Source: CAYYDE01 sp964470525 (GTDB lineage: Bacteria; Patescibacteriota; Gracilibacteria; BD1-5; UBA6164). Taken from it: a stretch of 64,000 bases of DNA. The translations under genes and the position numbers were made by a program. This document shows positions 8,444 through 19,326 of this stretch, piece after piece. Numbering within the stretch: the first letter of the stretch is position 1; every line of letters starts with the position of its first letter. The stretch covers positions 16,398 to 80,397 of the forward strand of contig CAYYDE010000007.1 of NCBI GenBank assembly GCA_964470525.1. Reading direction: 5' to 3'. The notes beneath the pieces were generated by a model. It was not told the origin of the DNA and searched no databases. It saw only the letters and a list, made by a program, of their open reading frames with translations.

Positions 8444-10240
8444 CTAATAAAAATCTCTTAAAAAGCAAGAGAAATTATAAAAATGAATTTGACAATTTAG
8501 GAAAATATTTCAAATTTTTCCTAAAATTAAAAAAGAAGCAAGAGCTGAATATTCAGCTCTTGCTTCTTTTTTAATTTTATCTATGGTCACGGACGAAACA
8601 CCGTTTTTATTTATGACCTTTTTTTTTGCAATGCTGGTTTCTGGGGTGGCATTGTTTTTATCTTTTTCAGTATTTTCAAATTTTAAATGTACTTTTATCG
8701 AATTATTTTCAAAAAGAATAATTTTTTCAATAAACAAATGTAATAATTCCACTTTCTTTTCTTCTTTTAAATTATCAAGTTTATTTTTATAAATCTTGAT
8801 TATCTGCATTAAATTATTTTTGCTATTATCAATATTTTTAAGTTTTTTGATTTTTTCTTCTATTTCTATTTTTAGGCTATTTAATCATTCTATTTGGTTT
8901 TTTAATTTATTTACTACAGCTTCTTTATTCGTTATATCATTTTTATCATTTGTTGAATAAATAGCTTCGTATAAATTCTGAATGGTATTATTATTTTTGA
9001 TTATAGTTTTATCAATGTCAGATATTTTATCATAAAATTCATTTAAACTTTTGGTCGTCTTATCATCTTTGTAATATTCTTCAAGTAGTTTTTTGGGATT
9101 ACGAATAATCTCATCTATTTTTTTCCAGCATTTGTTAAATAAAAATAACTCTGATACTGCTGAATTTGAACATCTGTTATCTTCTATATAATTACTTCTG
9201 ACACTTCCTTTGCATTTGTAATTAACATATTCTTTTCAATTTTTCTTAATGATGCTTCCTACATAATTTTTTCAACATTCTCAACACTTGATTAAACCAG
9301 CAAACATATGAGGATTTTCATTGTTTTTTGTTAATTTATTTTTTTTCAATAATTCTTGAGCTTTATAAAAAATACTTTTATCTTTCAATATTGCAGGACA
9401 TTCAAAAGCAATCCAATTTTCTTTTGGAGCTAAATTTTTCTTTCAATTTACTTTTTCAATTCTTCCATAATAATAAATTCCAGTATACATTTCATTTTGT
9501 AAAATTCTTGAAATTGTAGTTGTATGCCAAGTTCAAACTATATTTTTAAATCAAGATGTTTTTCAATCATAAAAAGTATCATCTTTTGTTTTTAGTCATT
9601 CAATTTCTAGAATTTTTTTTATTTCTCAAAGGCTTTTATTTTCATTTGCATATAATTCAAAAATTTTTCTTATTATCTTTGCCTCATCTTCAATTATTTT
9701 AGCTTTTTTTCAAATTCAATCACTTACATATTCATATCATAATGGAGATTTTCATCATCAAACAAAATAACCTTTTTTTACTTTTGTAAGTTTTCACATT
9801 ATAGTTCTTTCTCTTATGAGATTTCTTTCCAATTCTGCTATGGCTCACATAATTTGCAAAATACTTTTTCAAAAACTACTACTCGTGTCTATATCTTGGG
9901 TCGCAGATTTAAATTTAACTCAGTATTTATCTAATCTTTCAACAGCTTCTAAAAGACCTAATGTTTTTCTATAAAGTCTATCAATTGCATAAACAAATAA
10001 AATATCAAATTCTCAGTTTTTTGCAGAATTCATCATTTTGTCAAATCATGGTCTACTATCACTCGCTCAACTATACCCGTCATCAATAAAAATATGATTT
10101 TTTTTATCAATAATATAATTATCAAAAACTGAAATTGCTTTTAAAATTCTATCTTGTTGTCATTCGAGAGATCCTCATGTTGCTACTTGTTCATCTGTTG
10201 AAACTCTGACATAAGCGGCACACCTTATTTTTTTATTCAT
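8444..10240 (-). CDS. Large serine recombinase (integrase) of the 15-kb element
   Basis: As integrated, the frame is 598 codons. The N-terminal resolvase domain has YVRVSTDEQ (nucleophile Ser), DGYSGASDSRPGF, YAIDRLYRK and GAIAELERNLIRERT; then a recombinase domain (PPYGYEYVSDG), a zinc ribbon (KCGECGKNYVG...YKCKG...RCSN) and a long coiled coil. It is the enzyme expected to catalyse attP x attB integration. The attL core lies within its 3' end: the codons after NKNGVSSVT come from host DNA and read through the displaced tRNA terminator and a TGA to TAG at 8444. In the excised circle the frame would instead continue into the other end of the element and stop after TMNETPFGNITYLEFTFYR. It starts four bases after the upstream membrane gene. 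Confidence 0.9.
8523..8578. terminator. Displaced terminator of the tRNA-Gly-Ile-Pro operon (56-bp perfect palindrome)
   Basis: A 28-bp perfect inverted repeat with no spacer runs from AAAATTAAAAAAGAAGCAAG through GAATATTC to the mirror half. With the element removed it would follow tRNA-Pro on the minus strand after 11 bases, a normal place for a tRNA-operon terminator. It is now inside the 3' end of the integrase frame. Confidence 0.8.
8583..8607. other. attL: left junction of the integrative element
   Basis: The core ATGGTC (8583-8588) is followed by the arm ACGGACGAAACACCGTTTT (8589-8607). This arm is the inverted copy, 17 of 19 bases, of the arm at 23589-23607, and the same core ATGGTC recurs at 23606-23611 in direct orientation. 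This is the arrangement expected of the two half-attP sites after serine-recombinase integration. The crossover dinucleotide is probably GT at 8586-8587. Confidence 0.85.
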
Positions 10241-10244
10241 TTAT

Positions 10245-10841
10245 TTAAAAAATTAAGTGATATAAAAAATTTCAAAAAAGTATTATCAAAATAAATAAAA
10301 TTAAATAAAAAATAATTTTTCAAAAATGAATTGTAATTATAGTTGGTTCTAAATCATTTTCCTTGTCTCAAGGCAACATTATATCACTTCATAATATAAT
10401 TCTAATTCATTCTTTTAAATTTAAATTTCCTTTTCATAAAAAATGAAAATCTAACTTGTATTCTATTTCATAATTAATTAACATTTTCAAATTAAATAAT
10501 TCATCTATTTTAAAATTTGTTTTGTAAAAGTCATTATAAACATTTTTGATTTTTTTTGCTGATGAAAGTTGTATTTTTGATTTTTTCTCTAGTTTTTCAA
10601 TAATGTAACTAGGTTTAATCCCATATTTTGTAATGCTAAATTTTTTATTATTTAAAATATTCATAATGTTTTTGAAAATTTCATCATTTTTTAAAAAGTG
10701 AGTTCTTTTAAGCATATGTAAAGCTAATAGATTAAGTTTTTTAAATTTTAATAAAAAAACAAAAAAAGTAAATTTTAAGTTTTTTACTAATGAAATAAAA
10801 GAGCCATAAATATTTGAAAAAAATAAATATATATGATACAC
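10245..10841 (-). CDS. Unknown protein with C-terminal membrane helix, upstream of the integrase
   Basis: The 198-residue lysine- and asparagine-rich protein has a moderately hydrophobic N-terminus (near residues 16-45), a charged middle (KKSKIQLSSAKKIKNVYNDF), and ends in a clear membrane helix (KIIFYLILFILIILFGNFL). The last 62 residues appear only with TGA as Gly. Its stop is four bases from the integrase ATG, so the two are translated as an operon, suggesting a role in integration, excision control or maintenance. I do not recognise the family. Confidence 0.55.
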
Positions 10842-10874
10842 TTAAGAAAAATACCAAAAATTGAAAAATAACTT

Positions 10875-11198
10875 ATGATAGTAAATGAAGAAAACCTATT
10901 GGAGTACATAAAAACCTCTCATTTTGTTGATAATAATTTTAGAAATAATCTAATAAAATTTTTTAATAAAATAGAAAAAGAACAAATTTCTCTATTAGTA
11001 AAGTATTTTAATATTCAAAGACTAGAAGTTTTAACATTGCTAACAAAATTTAAAGATGTTGAAGTTTGCACCTTTGAAGAAATAAAAACAAATATTGACA
11101 ATAAAACGAGAATGAAAATAAAATACGAAGAAAAACAAGAACTAAAAAATGAAGAAGATGAATTTTTAAATTTAGTAAACTCAATAAATAATCTTTAA
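10875..11198 (+). CDS. Unknown small charged protein, first gene of the rightward element operon
   Basis: A 107-residue hydrophilic, lysine/glutamate-rich protein without any glycine, predicted mostly helical, with a possible coiled coil at the C-terminus (KYEEKQELKNEEDEF). It is divergent from the membrane gene at 10841 with only 33 bases between, so a two-way promoter must lie there. It ends four bases before the next ATG. No family recognised. Confidence 0.6.
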   Translation: MIVNEENLLEYIKTSHFVDNNFRNNLIKFFNKIEKEQISLLVKYFNIQRLEVLTLLTKFKDVEVCTFEEIKTNIDNKTRMKIKYEEKQELKNEEDEFLNLVNSINNL

Positions 11199-11202
11199 TA
11201 AT

Positions 11203-14073
11203 ATGTCAGAAACTCTAGCATTAAAACCAAATGACACATTACCTGTAATAGATAGAAAAGAACTATTAAAGGACTCTCAAAATAGAGAATTTAATAGGCT
11301 TTTATGAACTCTAGAATCTGATCGTTTTTCACTAGTAGATTTAGAAGACATTCTTATACAAATTTGAGAAAGTAATCCCAAAGCTAGACCATATATTTTA
11401 GATTTTAGAGCTAATTTTAATGCTTGATTAGAGAAAATTTTCGTTCAAAATAAACCTTGAATTACAGCTTCAAATGATAATAAAAAAGAACAAAATATAA
11501 CTTTAACTCCAAGAGTTCAAGAAGAATTAGTAAAATCTTGAGAAAGTGAAATAAAATCTCGTGAACAAGAACTAAAGAAATTAGAACAAAAACTTATTCA
11601 AATAAATCTAATAAGCCAAGTTGCAAGTATGTATAAGGAATATTTGCAAAACATAATGGAGGCTATAAAATTTAAATCTATACCAGACATATTTTCAAAA
11701 AGTCCAAATATGTTTAAAGACGAAAGATATGCAGGACAAATAAAAGTTATTTGAGAAAAAGTAAGATTTTTAGATAATCTTGTTTCATTTCTAAGTACTT
11801 TATGAAATTATGATGAAGTAAAAAATTTAGATATAGGAAAAATATTAAATGAACTTTTTGTGTCAGAAAAAGAATTATCAGAGAATTGAATTATGAGCCA
11901 ACCACTCATAAATTGAGTAATACATAAAGAAGCGAGAGTATCTTGAGCAAATGAGTGATATGAGGAAATAAAAAGAATGTTATTAAATCCTAATTTAACT
12001 ATAGAACAAGCAGAAAAAATAAAAATTTCAATATTTGAAAAAATAAGAAGATTTGATGAATTATGAAATGATGACAATTGACTTGTCTTTGACTCTTGAG
12101 AAGCAATTTCGGCAAGAATTAGTTCAAATATTTTAGAAAATAAAAAGTTAAGAGAAAGACCAGATATTAATGAGGTTTTTAATTTTCTTGAATCTTTTTG
12201 AAATGACAAAAAAGAAGCATTATTAAAATCCTTAAATAGTTGAAAAGAGTGATTAAGAGGTTTTATAAATTGAACTTGATTACTAGAAAAAGTATGATTT
12301 AAAAATGAAAAAGCTAAAACAAATTTTATAGAGTCATTGTATAAAAATTTAAAAGAAAATCTATGAAAAATAGATGATAGCAAAGTATCAGAAGAATTAA
12401 TAAAAAAAATAAATGAACAATTTGATTTCCAAAAAACAAGACTTCCAAAAGAAAAATTATGAGAATTAGAGGAAAAAAGAAAAGAGGCTTTAAGTAATAC
12501 AAAAGTTTCTCTATGAGTTCAAACATTAAAACAAGAATCAACTTTTATGATTTTTGAAAAAATGTTTATGAATAAAGTCTTAGAAAATAATTCAAATTTT
12601 GTAGAAAATCTTTGAAAATCAGATAATGCCGTAAATCTCTATAGAAATATTGAATGAATTTGAGATAAAGTAAGCGATAAAACTTTTAATAGTATTTCAG
12701 TTTGAACACAATTTTTAACAGAACAAATAGCAATAATGCTTGTTTCTTGAGTAATTGGATGAGTTTTAGCGAAATGATGATGACTTCTTATGTGAAGAAT
12801 TGCACCAGCAAGTCAAAATCTCCCTTGAGCTTTGAAATGGACTACTCAAACTATGGTAGAATGAACTTGATTTTATTTTGGTTATACTTGAATAAATGGA
12901 TTAGTTCATGAAGAAAAGTTATGAGAAATAATGAAAAACTATAGTCATTATGATTTAGCAAGAACAATTGTATTTTTATGAGTATTAAGAAGTCTCCCTC
13001 TTGATAAAGCAAAAGAAATGACTAATATTCAAAATAGTTTTTTAAATGAAGTAAAAAATATTTCTCTTGATACTACGGCTATTTTATGAACTGATATAGC
13101 AATTAGATGAGCTTCAATGCTTTTAACTGGAAAAGAATGATTTAAAACTGATGTGGATTGAAATCTAACACCTGAAAGTATTTGAGAGTTTTTAGTTGAA
13201 GAGTTGGCTTTCATAATACCACTTATCATTTGATTAAGACAATCCGACAAAGCAGTTGCAAGTTTATTTGAAAATTGAAAAAAACCAAAAATTACAGTTA
13301 TCACAAAAGAAAATGAGTTTATCATACAAATTGAATGATTGAAAAAAGAAATAAGAGCTTTAAGACAACAAAGAAATAGTTTGAGAAATAAATGAAAATC
13401 TAGTAAAGAAATAAATGAAGAATTAAAAATAAAAAAGAAAGAATATAAACAAATGAGAGATGAAAATGCTGATATTTTAGCAAAATCTTGAACTTGAAAT
13501 ACTGATACTCCAACTGCAGTTTTACCAAATCAAAATCAACCACAAAATCCTAAAGAAAGTTCAAAACAAGCAAAAGATACAAACAGCCAAAGGGATAATG
13601 TGAATATGAATACTTGAATAAGGAGCTTACAAGATGTGTTAAATTGAAAAAATATTGAAGATGTAATGAAATGATTTGACCAAGCAAAAAGATGATTATC
13701 TCAAAAATTTCAAGAATTATTAAGAGATTGATGAGATAAAACAAAAGCAGAAGAATTTATAAGGCAGGAAATTGATATAAAAGTAAAAGAACTTGACAAA
13801 GCATGAGTAAAAATAGATCCAATTGAATGAGAATTGTTTATCAAAAGATTTAAAGAAGAAAGAATTGCTGAATTTGAACAATTAATTAAAATAAGAGAGC
13901 AATGAGGAAAAATTCCAGAAGATATGAAAGTAAGTTATAAATGAAGAGAATGGGATTTAAAATTAAGAGATGTGAAAGGGATGAATGAATTCTTTGGAGA
14001 GTATGTTTGAAATATTAATCGTAATACAGACAATTTTGATAATGATAATAAAAATAATTTACTAAAAAAATAA
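11203..14073 (+). CDS. Large unknown protein with coiled coils and central membrane segments
   Basis: The 956-residue protein is the largest of the element. It has an N-terminal helical region, a coiled coil near residues 100-145 (ESEIKSREQELKKLEQKL), a long helical middle, hydrophobic segments near residues 507-565 (EQIAIMLVSGVIGGVLAKGG; GFYFGYTGING) and 660-690 (AFIIPLIIGL), a second coiled coil (EIRALRQQRNSLRNKG) and a charged C-terminus. The frame contains dozens of TGA codons and no other interruption. Size and layout resemble large multi-domain surface or conjugation-like proteins, but no motif identifies it. Its stop is three bases from the next ATG. Confidence 0.7.
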
Positions 14074-14076
14074 TAT

Positions 14077-15009
14077 ATGGGGACATTAGATTTACAACAA
14101 CCTGCAATAATATACCAAGTATCTTGATGACCTACAAGTCCTCAAGAGATTTTGAGTAGTGAAGTAGAAAGACAAAGACAAACTATTATTGAATTAATGA
14201 AACAATATTTATTAAATAATGTATGATTTACTGAACAAGAATTAACTATGGTGAAGTTTGATGTTATTTGAAATATTTGAGTAATTATAAACTCAAAATG
14301 AAATGTAAACTCTTTATATAAATATTCAAATTGAAAAGCTGAATATTACACAAACTTACCTTGATTAGAAACAGATGTGGATTTACCATTTGCACAAAAA
14401 AAATCTTGATATGAATTAAAAGATTGAAAATTATCTAAAAATTGACAAGAAATATTACAATTTTTAAATAACTGAAGAGTGAATTCTGAATTTGTAAAAT
14501 GAATTGATGATTTAAGTTTTTATTCAGAAGCACAAATTACTTTTTGATTAATGAAATCTGTTGTTGAATGAGATAAAATAGAGTTTAGTACAAAATGAAT
14601 GCATTTATCAATAGTGAGGTGAATAATGAGAATAAAAGATATAATGTATTTTGCTTCAAAATGATATGTTCCAGAAAAAGATTTTGAAAAATTGTTAGTA
14701 AGAGCGATTCAAGAGTTACCAAATCAATGTAGTGATACAAGATTTAATAATTTAGTTTTATGAGAAAGAGATTGAAAAAAAGTTATGATGGTAGTTACAA
14801 AAGAAGAATTAGATGAGTATTTAAAACCTACAAAGTGAGAACCACTAATCACTCAAAAAATGTACGATGATTGTTTAAGAAGAATTGAAGCAAGAGATAG
14901 GAAAATTAACGAAATGAATTGAGTAAAAGAATGAACTAAATGAGAAATTAAAGTTGAAAAAACAAGAAATTGATTTGTAGATAGAGTAAAATGAATTTTA
15001 GGATTTTAA
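14077..15009 (+). CDS. Unknown 310-residue protein, operon partner of the large membrane protein
   Basis: Soluble-looking protein with nearly all glycines encoded by TGA, including VSGGPTSPQEIL near the N-terminus, a DVIGNIGVIINSKGNVNSLY segment, a QITFGLMKSVVEGDKIEFS stretch and a basic C-terminus (KGEIKVEKTRNGFVDRVKG). It starts three bases after the preceding stop, so the pair is likely translationally coupled. I do not recognise it. A terminator overlaps its stop. Confidence 0.65.
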
Positions 15010-15035
15010 GAATGTTTAAAACATTCTTTTTTAAT
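15008..15035 (+). terminator. Terminator after the 310-residue gene
   Basis: AAGAATGTT, loop TAA, AACATTCTT followed by TTTT. It separates the large operon from the next two genes. Confidence 0.7.
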
Positions 15036-15079
15036 TTTTAAAGATAATTTAAAATACAAAAATATTTTAAATTTAAATT

Positions 15080-15613
15080 ATGAAATGATATGTTTCTAGC
15101 ATAAATCTTGTTGAAGAAATAAATAAAAATCTGAACAATAATACAGCCATTGATTTTTGAGAAAATAAAAATTTAATTTTGCTTGATTGATTAAAAAAAA
15201 TTGAATGGAATTTTGAAGAAAAATTCATTTATAATATTTTTTTAAAAGATGATTATGATTGGTCTCATCTTGACTATTATAAATTTGAGAAAAAATTATT
15301 TTTGGATGACAAATGCAATTTAAGTTTTATACCGTTATTGATAGAATTAAATAAATTTTTAATTTCCAACCTTGAAAATGAATACTTAGAATACAATAGA
15401 CTCCTTGTTTATGTTGATAGAAAAGAAATATTAAATTTAGATTTTCAATTTATATTAAAAAGTATTTCAAAAATGAATTATTTTAAAAAAGATAAAAATG
15501 ATATTTTGCGATGTTTTATTCAAAATACCATTGATATTATGCAAAAATCTTTTTATCAAAGCGAGAAAATAGAAATATTCTTTTTCTGAAAAAATGATTA
15601 TTTTAAATTATAA
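15080..15613 (+). CDS. Unknown 177-residue element protein
   Basis: An acidic, aromatic-rich protein (INLVEEINKNLNNN; DDYDWSHLDYYKFEKK) with no signal peptide, membrane helix or known motif. TGA supplies all of its glycines. It ends two bases before the next ATG, and the two similarly sized, similarly composed proteins look like a functional pair. Toxin-antitoxin or defence pairs often have this layout, but nothing in the sequence proves that. Confidence 0.6.
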
Positions 15614-15615
15614 TT

Positions 15616-16056
15616 ATGAAAGATAAAATATTTAATTATTTACCTTGAATTAACATTACTTTTTCATTTGATAAAGCGGATTTTACTAAATGATGATTTT
15701 ATACGGACATAAATAGTATAAAAAATAAAAGTATTTTTGTTGATAATATCAATTTATTAAAATCTATTTTAAAAAAAGCTCATAATTTCAGACTAGAAAA
15801 TAAAAACGATGAAAAGTTTTTAATTAAAAATTTCTTTGCTTTTTTGATTGAGGTTTTAATTTCACAAGAGAAAAAACAGCTTTTATCTCATCATCAAAAA
15901 ATATACTTAATGAATCTTGAAATTGATTTATTTATTGATGAATACTATTTTATATTTAGTATTTTTGACAAAAATAAAAGTAGATTAGACTGAGATTTTA
16001 GCACAAAATTTGATTATAGTTCTATAGAAAATATTCACTTTATTTTGAAAAAATAA
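15616..16056 (+). CDS. Unknown 146-residue element protein
   Basis: A soluble protein (PGINITFSFDKADFTKGGF; EIDLFIDEYYFIFSIFDK) directly following its 177-residue partner. No domain recognised. It is followed by a structured non-coding segment. Confidence 0.6.
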
Positions 16057-16121
16057 TATTTTTTGGATTTTTTATTAAAATTATGTATAATAAATAAGCC
16101 AAAATATATCAAACTTTTTAA

Positions 16122-16304
16122 AGTTTTAATAATAAATAAAGATGGGCAACTTAGGTTGCTCACCCATTTTTAGTGTTATTATTAAAACTAAAGATATGTT
16201 TTGGCGAACATAAATGAGTTAATCTAGGTTGCCCGTTTTTGTTTGCCAAAAAATCAACATCTTTAGTTTTAAACCTTATTTTGGTAATAATTTATTTTAT
16301 TACC
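16122..16304 (+). ncRNA. Structured intergenic segment with mutually exclusive inverted repeats
   Basis: Arm A (16122-16135) is a perfect 14-base complement of arm B (16176-16189). Overlapping B, 16182-16195 is a perfect 14-base complement of arm C (16259-16272), so B can pair with A or C but not both. Inside A-B is a GC-rich hairpin (ATGGG/CCCAT enclosing GCAAC/GTTGC) followed by TTTTT, like a terminator; inside B-C is TTTTGGC/GCCAAAA. TAGGTTGC occurs twice (16152, 16225). A last hairpin GGTAATAA/TTATTACC ends ten bases before the next ATG. This could be an attenuator or switch for the EVE-like gene or a replication origin. Confidence 0.5.
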
Positions 16305-16313
16305 TTTTTATTT

Positions 16314-17345
16314 ATGAAATACTGGCTTTTGTCCCAAAATGCTCTATCAGTTCAATATACTGAAAAGCTCTTAAAATCTTCATTAGAAGATGAAAAATAT
16401 AATATTTACATGTGAAACTGGAATTTTAATACGATTGAAAAGAAAGAAGATATTACAGAAAAAAATTTAGGTTTTCCAACTAGATTGGATTGAAGATATT
16501 CGATTATTCAATTTTATCATGAAATGAATATTTGAGATAAAATAATACTTATTCAAAACAAAAAACAAATTTATGGGATTTGAGAAATAATTTGAGATTT
16601 AGAAGTAATAAAACATAACTGACAAGAAATAATAAAATGAGATGATAAAACTATTTTTTTAAGACAAATTAAATGGATTAATAAATGAAATAATTGATTT
16701 TTTACATTTGATGAAAAAGATAAAATAACTCAATTTAGAAGAACTCTCGCAGAAATAAACGAAATTGATTATAATAGAGTAAAGTTGATAGTTGAAAATT
16801 TAGAAAAAAATAAAAATTTTGACTCTCAACAACAAGGAGAATTAAAACAAGAAACTGATTTTGATATTGATAATATAGAAAAAAATGAAAATATTACGGA
16901 TATCACAGATGCTTTTGATGTTGAATTAGTGAAAATTTTAAACTGAAAAACTTTAGATATTTTAAATATTGATAGTGTTTTAGATGAAAAGAAAGTTAAT
17001 GAATTATTACCAATATTTAGAATAGAACTTATAAGAAGTCTAAGATGAAAATTAATTAGTAATCAGATAGACATCTGATTATCAGAGAAGTTAAAAGAAT
17101 TAATAGACTCTTTTGATAATATCTTAAAACAAAAGCAAGACCGTGAACAAAAAGAAAAAGTTTTTAAATATTTGTTTTGATTCTTCTTATTAGAAACTAT
17201 ATGATTATTTGTTTTAATTTGTTTTGTTTGAGCTTGAAGTTTAAATATTTCTGATACTACTTTGCAGGTTTTAACTTGAGCTACAATTTTACAAGTTTGA
17301 GCAATGTTAACAATAGTTACTAAATATTTATTTCCTAATAATTAA
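16314..17345 (+). CDS. EVE/PUA-like domain protein with C-terminal two-helix membrane module
   Basis: The 343-residue protein begins KYWLLSQNAL and has NIGDKIILIQNKKQIYGIGEIIG near residues 73-95, the pattern of EVE/PUA-like domains, which bind modified bases in nucleic acids. A linker and helical middle follow, then two membrane helices near the C-terminus (LFGFFLLETIGLFVLICFVG; LQVLTGATILQVGAMLTIV) and a final KYLFPNN. Modified-base readers coupled to an effector occur in restriction and anti-phage systems, so a membrane-acting defence protein is a reasonable guess but not proven. Gly codons: 18 TGA against 3 GGN. It is preceded by a structured leader and followed four bases later by the transglutaminase-like gene. 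Confidence 0.6.
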
Positions 17346-17349
17346 GATT

Positions 17350-19287
17350 ATGAAAAATCTAAAAATTATTTTTTTATTATTTATATTTATTTTTTGATTT
17401 AAAAATATAAGTTTAGCAAATTTAAACTCACAAACTCAAAATAAATATAATTCTCAAATTGAAAATGCTTTAAATAACTTTGATAAATCCTTATCAAATA
17501 AATCTGATGAAGAAAAATTATTAAAATATTCTGCTGTTGAAAAGAAAATAAATTTGGCTTTAACAAAAAAATTAAGTGAAAAAAATAAATATGTTTTGGA
17601 AACTTTAAATAATAAAGTAAAAAGAAATATTTTAAAAATTAATTTAAAAATAAAAAACACAAAAAACATAGAAAATACGACAATAGCTCAATTTGATACT
17701 AGTCACATTACAGATGACCTATTTGATACTCCAAATTCAAATAATACTACTGATGAAAATGTTTTTATAGATCCTAATATGTATTTGCATGAAATAAAAG
17801 ATAAGGTAAAACAATTTGTTTGAGTTGAAAATGATTTAAAAACTCTTTCAAATGGAATAAATGAAATTTCATACCAAAAAATAGTTTGATTAAATTCTAG
17901 CGATGATGTAAAAAAATATAAAAACTTATTAATTTCCAATAGTTCAAAATTAAGTGATGAAATACTTCTTTACAATTTCAATACAAAACAATATTATATA
18001 AGTGTATGATGATATACTACATCAAATAAAAATAATTGAGTAAAAAATAGCGAAATAGTAAATTCTTGAAGTCCTACAATCTCAGAAAATAAAAATAATG
18101 TAATAGATGTTAACCAAGTTTTTAATAATTTATATAATAAAAATATTGATGATGATAGTTATGAAATAAATTCTCAAACTTATCAAGATTTTAATTTTTC
18201 AAATGAAACAAAGATTAAGATTTCTCAATTAAAAGAAAATTGAAAATATTATGAATTAAAATCATCTAATAATTATACAGATTTTATTTGAGAGTTTTAT
18301 TTTAAAACAAATGAATGAAAAAATTTAATAGCTGATTGAAGAAAGATTTTAATAAAAAATAATGAATTTTTTAATGATATTTTATTTGATAAAATCAATA
18401 ATGATAAAGATATTTATTTACTAAAATATAACAATAAATATTTTATTACAAAAATTGATAAACCTTTATTATTTTGTGATATAGCATACAAAGATTTATA
18501 TTATAATAATTGAGATTTAATAAATTCTTATTTATGTATAGATAATAATAAATACTTATATTATGATGGTTACAACTCAATTTTCAAAGAAATTTTTAAA
18601 ACAAATGAAATATATGATTTTGTTTTAAAAAACAGAATAGATATATTTACAATGAATTGAGAATTAACTCCATCATCTTTTAAAAACAGGCAATATTCAT
18701 TAAACTTTCAAGATATATCTAAGTTATCAGATATAATATCTACATCTCAAAATATAACTAAAAATTTAACTACTGATGAAGATAAAATAAAAGCTGTATA
18801 TAATTGGATTAATAAAAATATTATCTATGATAATGATAGCTTTGATAAAATATTAAATTGAGAAAGATGAAATATAGATTCAATTTCAGCAATAGAAACC
18901 TTTTATAATAAAAAATGAGTATGTCAATGAATATGAGAATTATTTGGAGAAATGCTCAAAAATTCTTGAATAAAAAATGTTGAAATTAAAAATTGATATG
19001 CTTTAGATTGGTGATTTAATTTTTGACACGTTTGGGCAAAAATCTGAGACTATTATTATGACCCAACTTATGATTTATATAATGGAGAACAAACTTATAA
19101 AAGATATAAACTTCCAAAAGATTTATTTTATGTTGATAGAATTGATTTCTCTGATATTACAAAAATAAATGAATATAAAAGTTATTCTAAAGAACAAATA
19201 AATAATATAATTAAAAATTGATATTTGTGATTAATAGATAAATATAAAAATGATAATTATGAGATTTTAAAAGAATTTATAAAATAA
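17350..19287 (+). CDS. Secreted transglutaminase-like protein
   Basis: The 645-residue protein has an N-terminal signal peptide (LKIIFLLFIFIFGFKNISLA), a long Asn/Lys-rich variable region, and a transglutaminase-like domain near residues 475-590: DKIKAVYNWINKNIIYD, KKGVCQGIGELFGEML (nucleophile Cys), NFGHVWAKI (His) and YYYDPTYD (Asp). The complete triad and TGA-coded glycines around it argue for an active enzyme. The family cross-links proteins or cleaves peptide bonds; outside the cell it could act on the element host's surface or on a partner cell. It follows the EVE-like gene and ends at a terminator. Confidence 0.8.
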
Positions 19288-19295
19288 TTTATTAA

Positions 19296-19326
19296 TAAAA
19301 AGGACTTTATTCAAAAGTCCTTTTTA
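19296..19326. terminator. Bidirectional terminator between the transglutaminase-like and DUF2958 genes
   Basis: AAAAAGGACTTT, loop TATTC, AAAGTCCTTTTT. The last codons of the minus-strand DUF2958 gene lie inside the stem. Confidence 0.75.
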
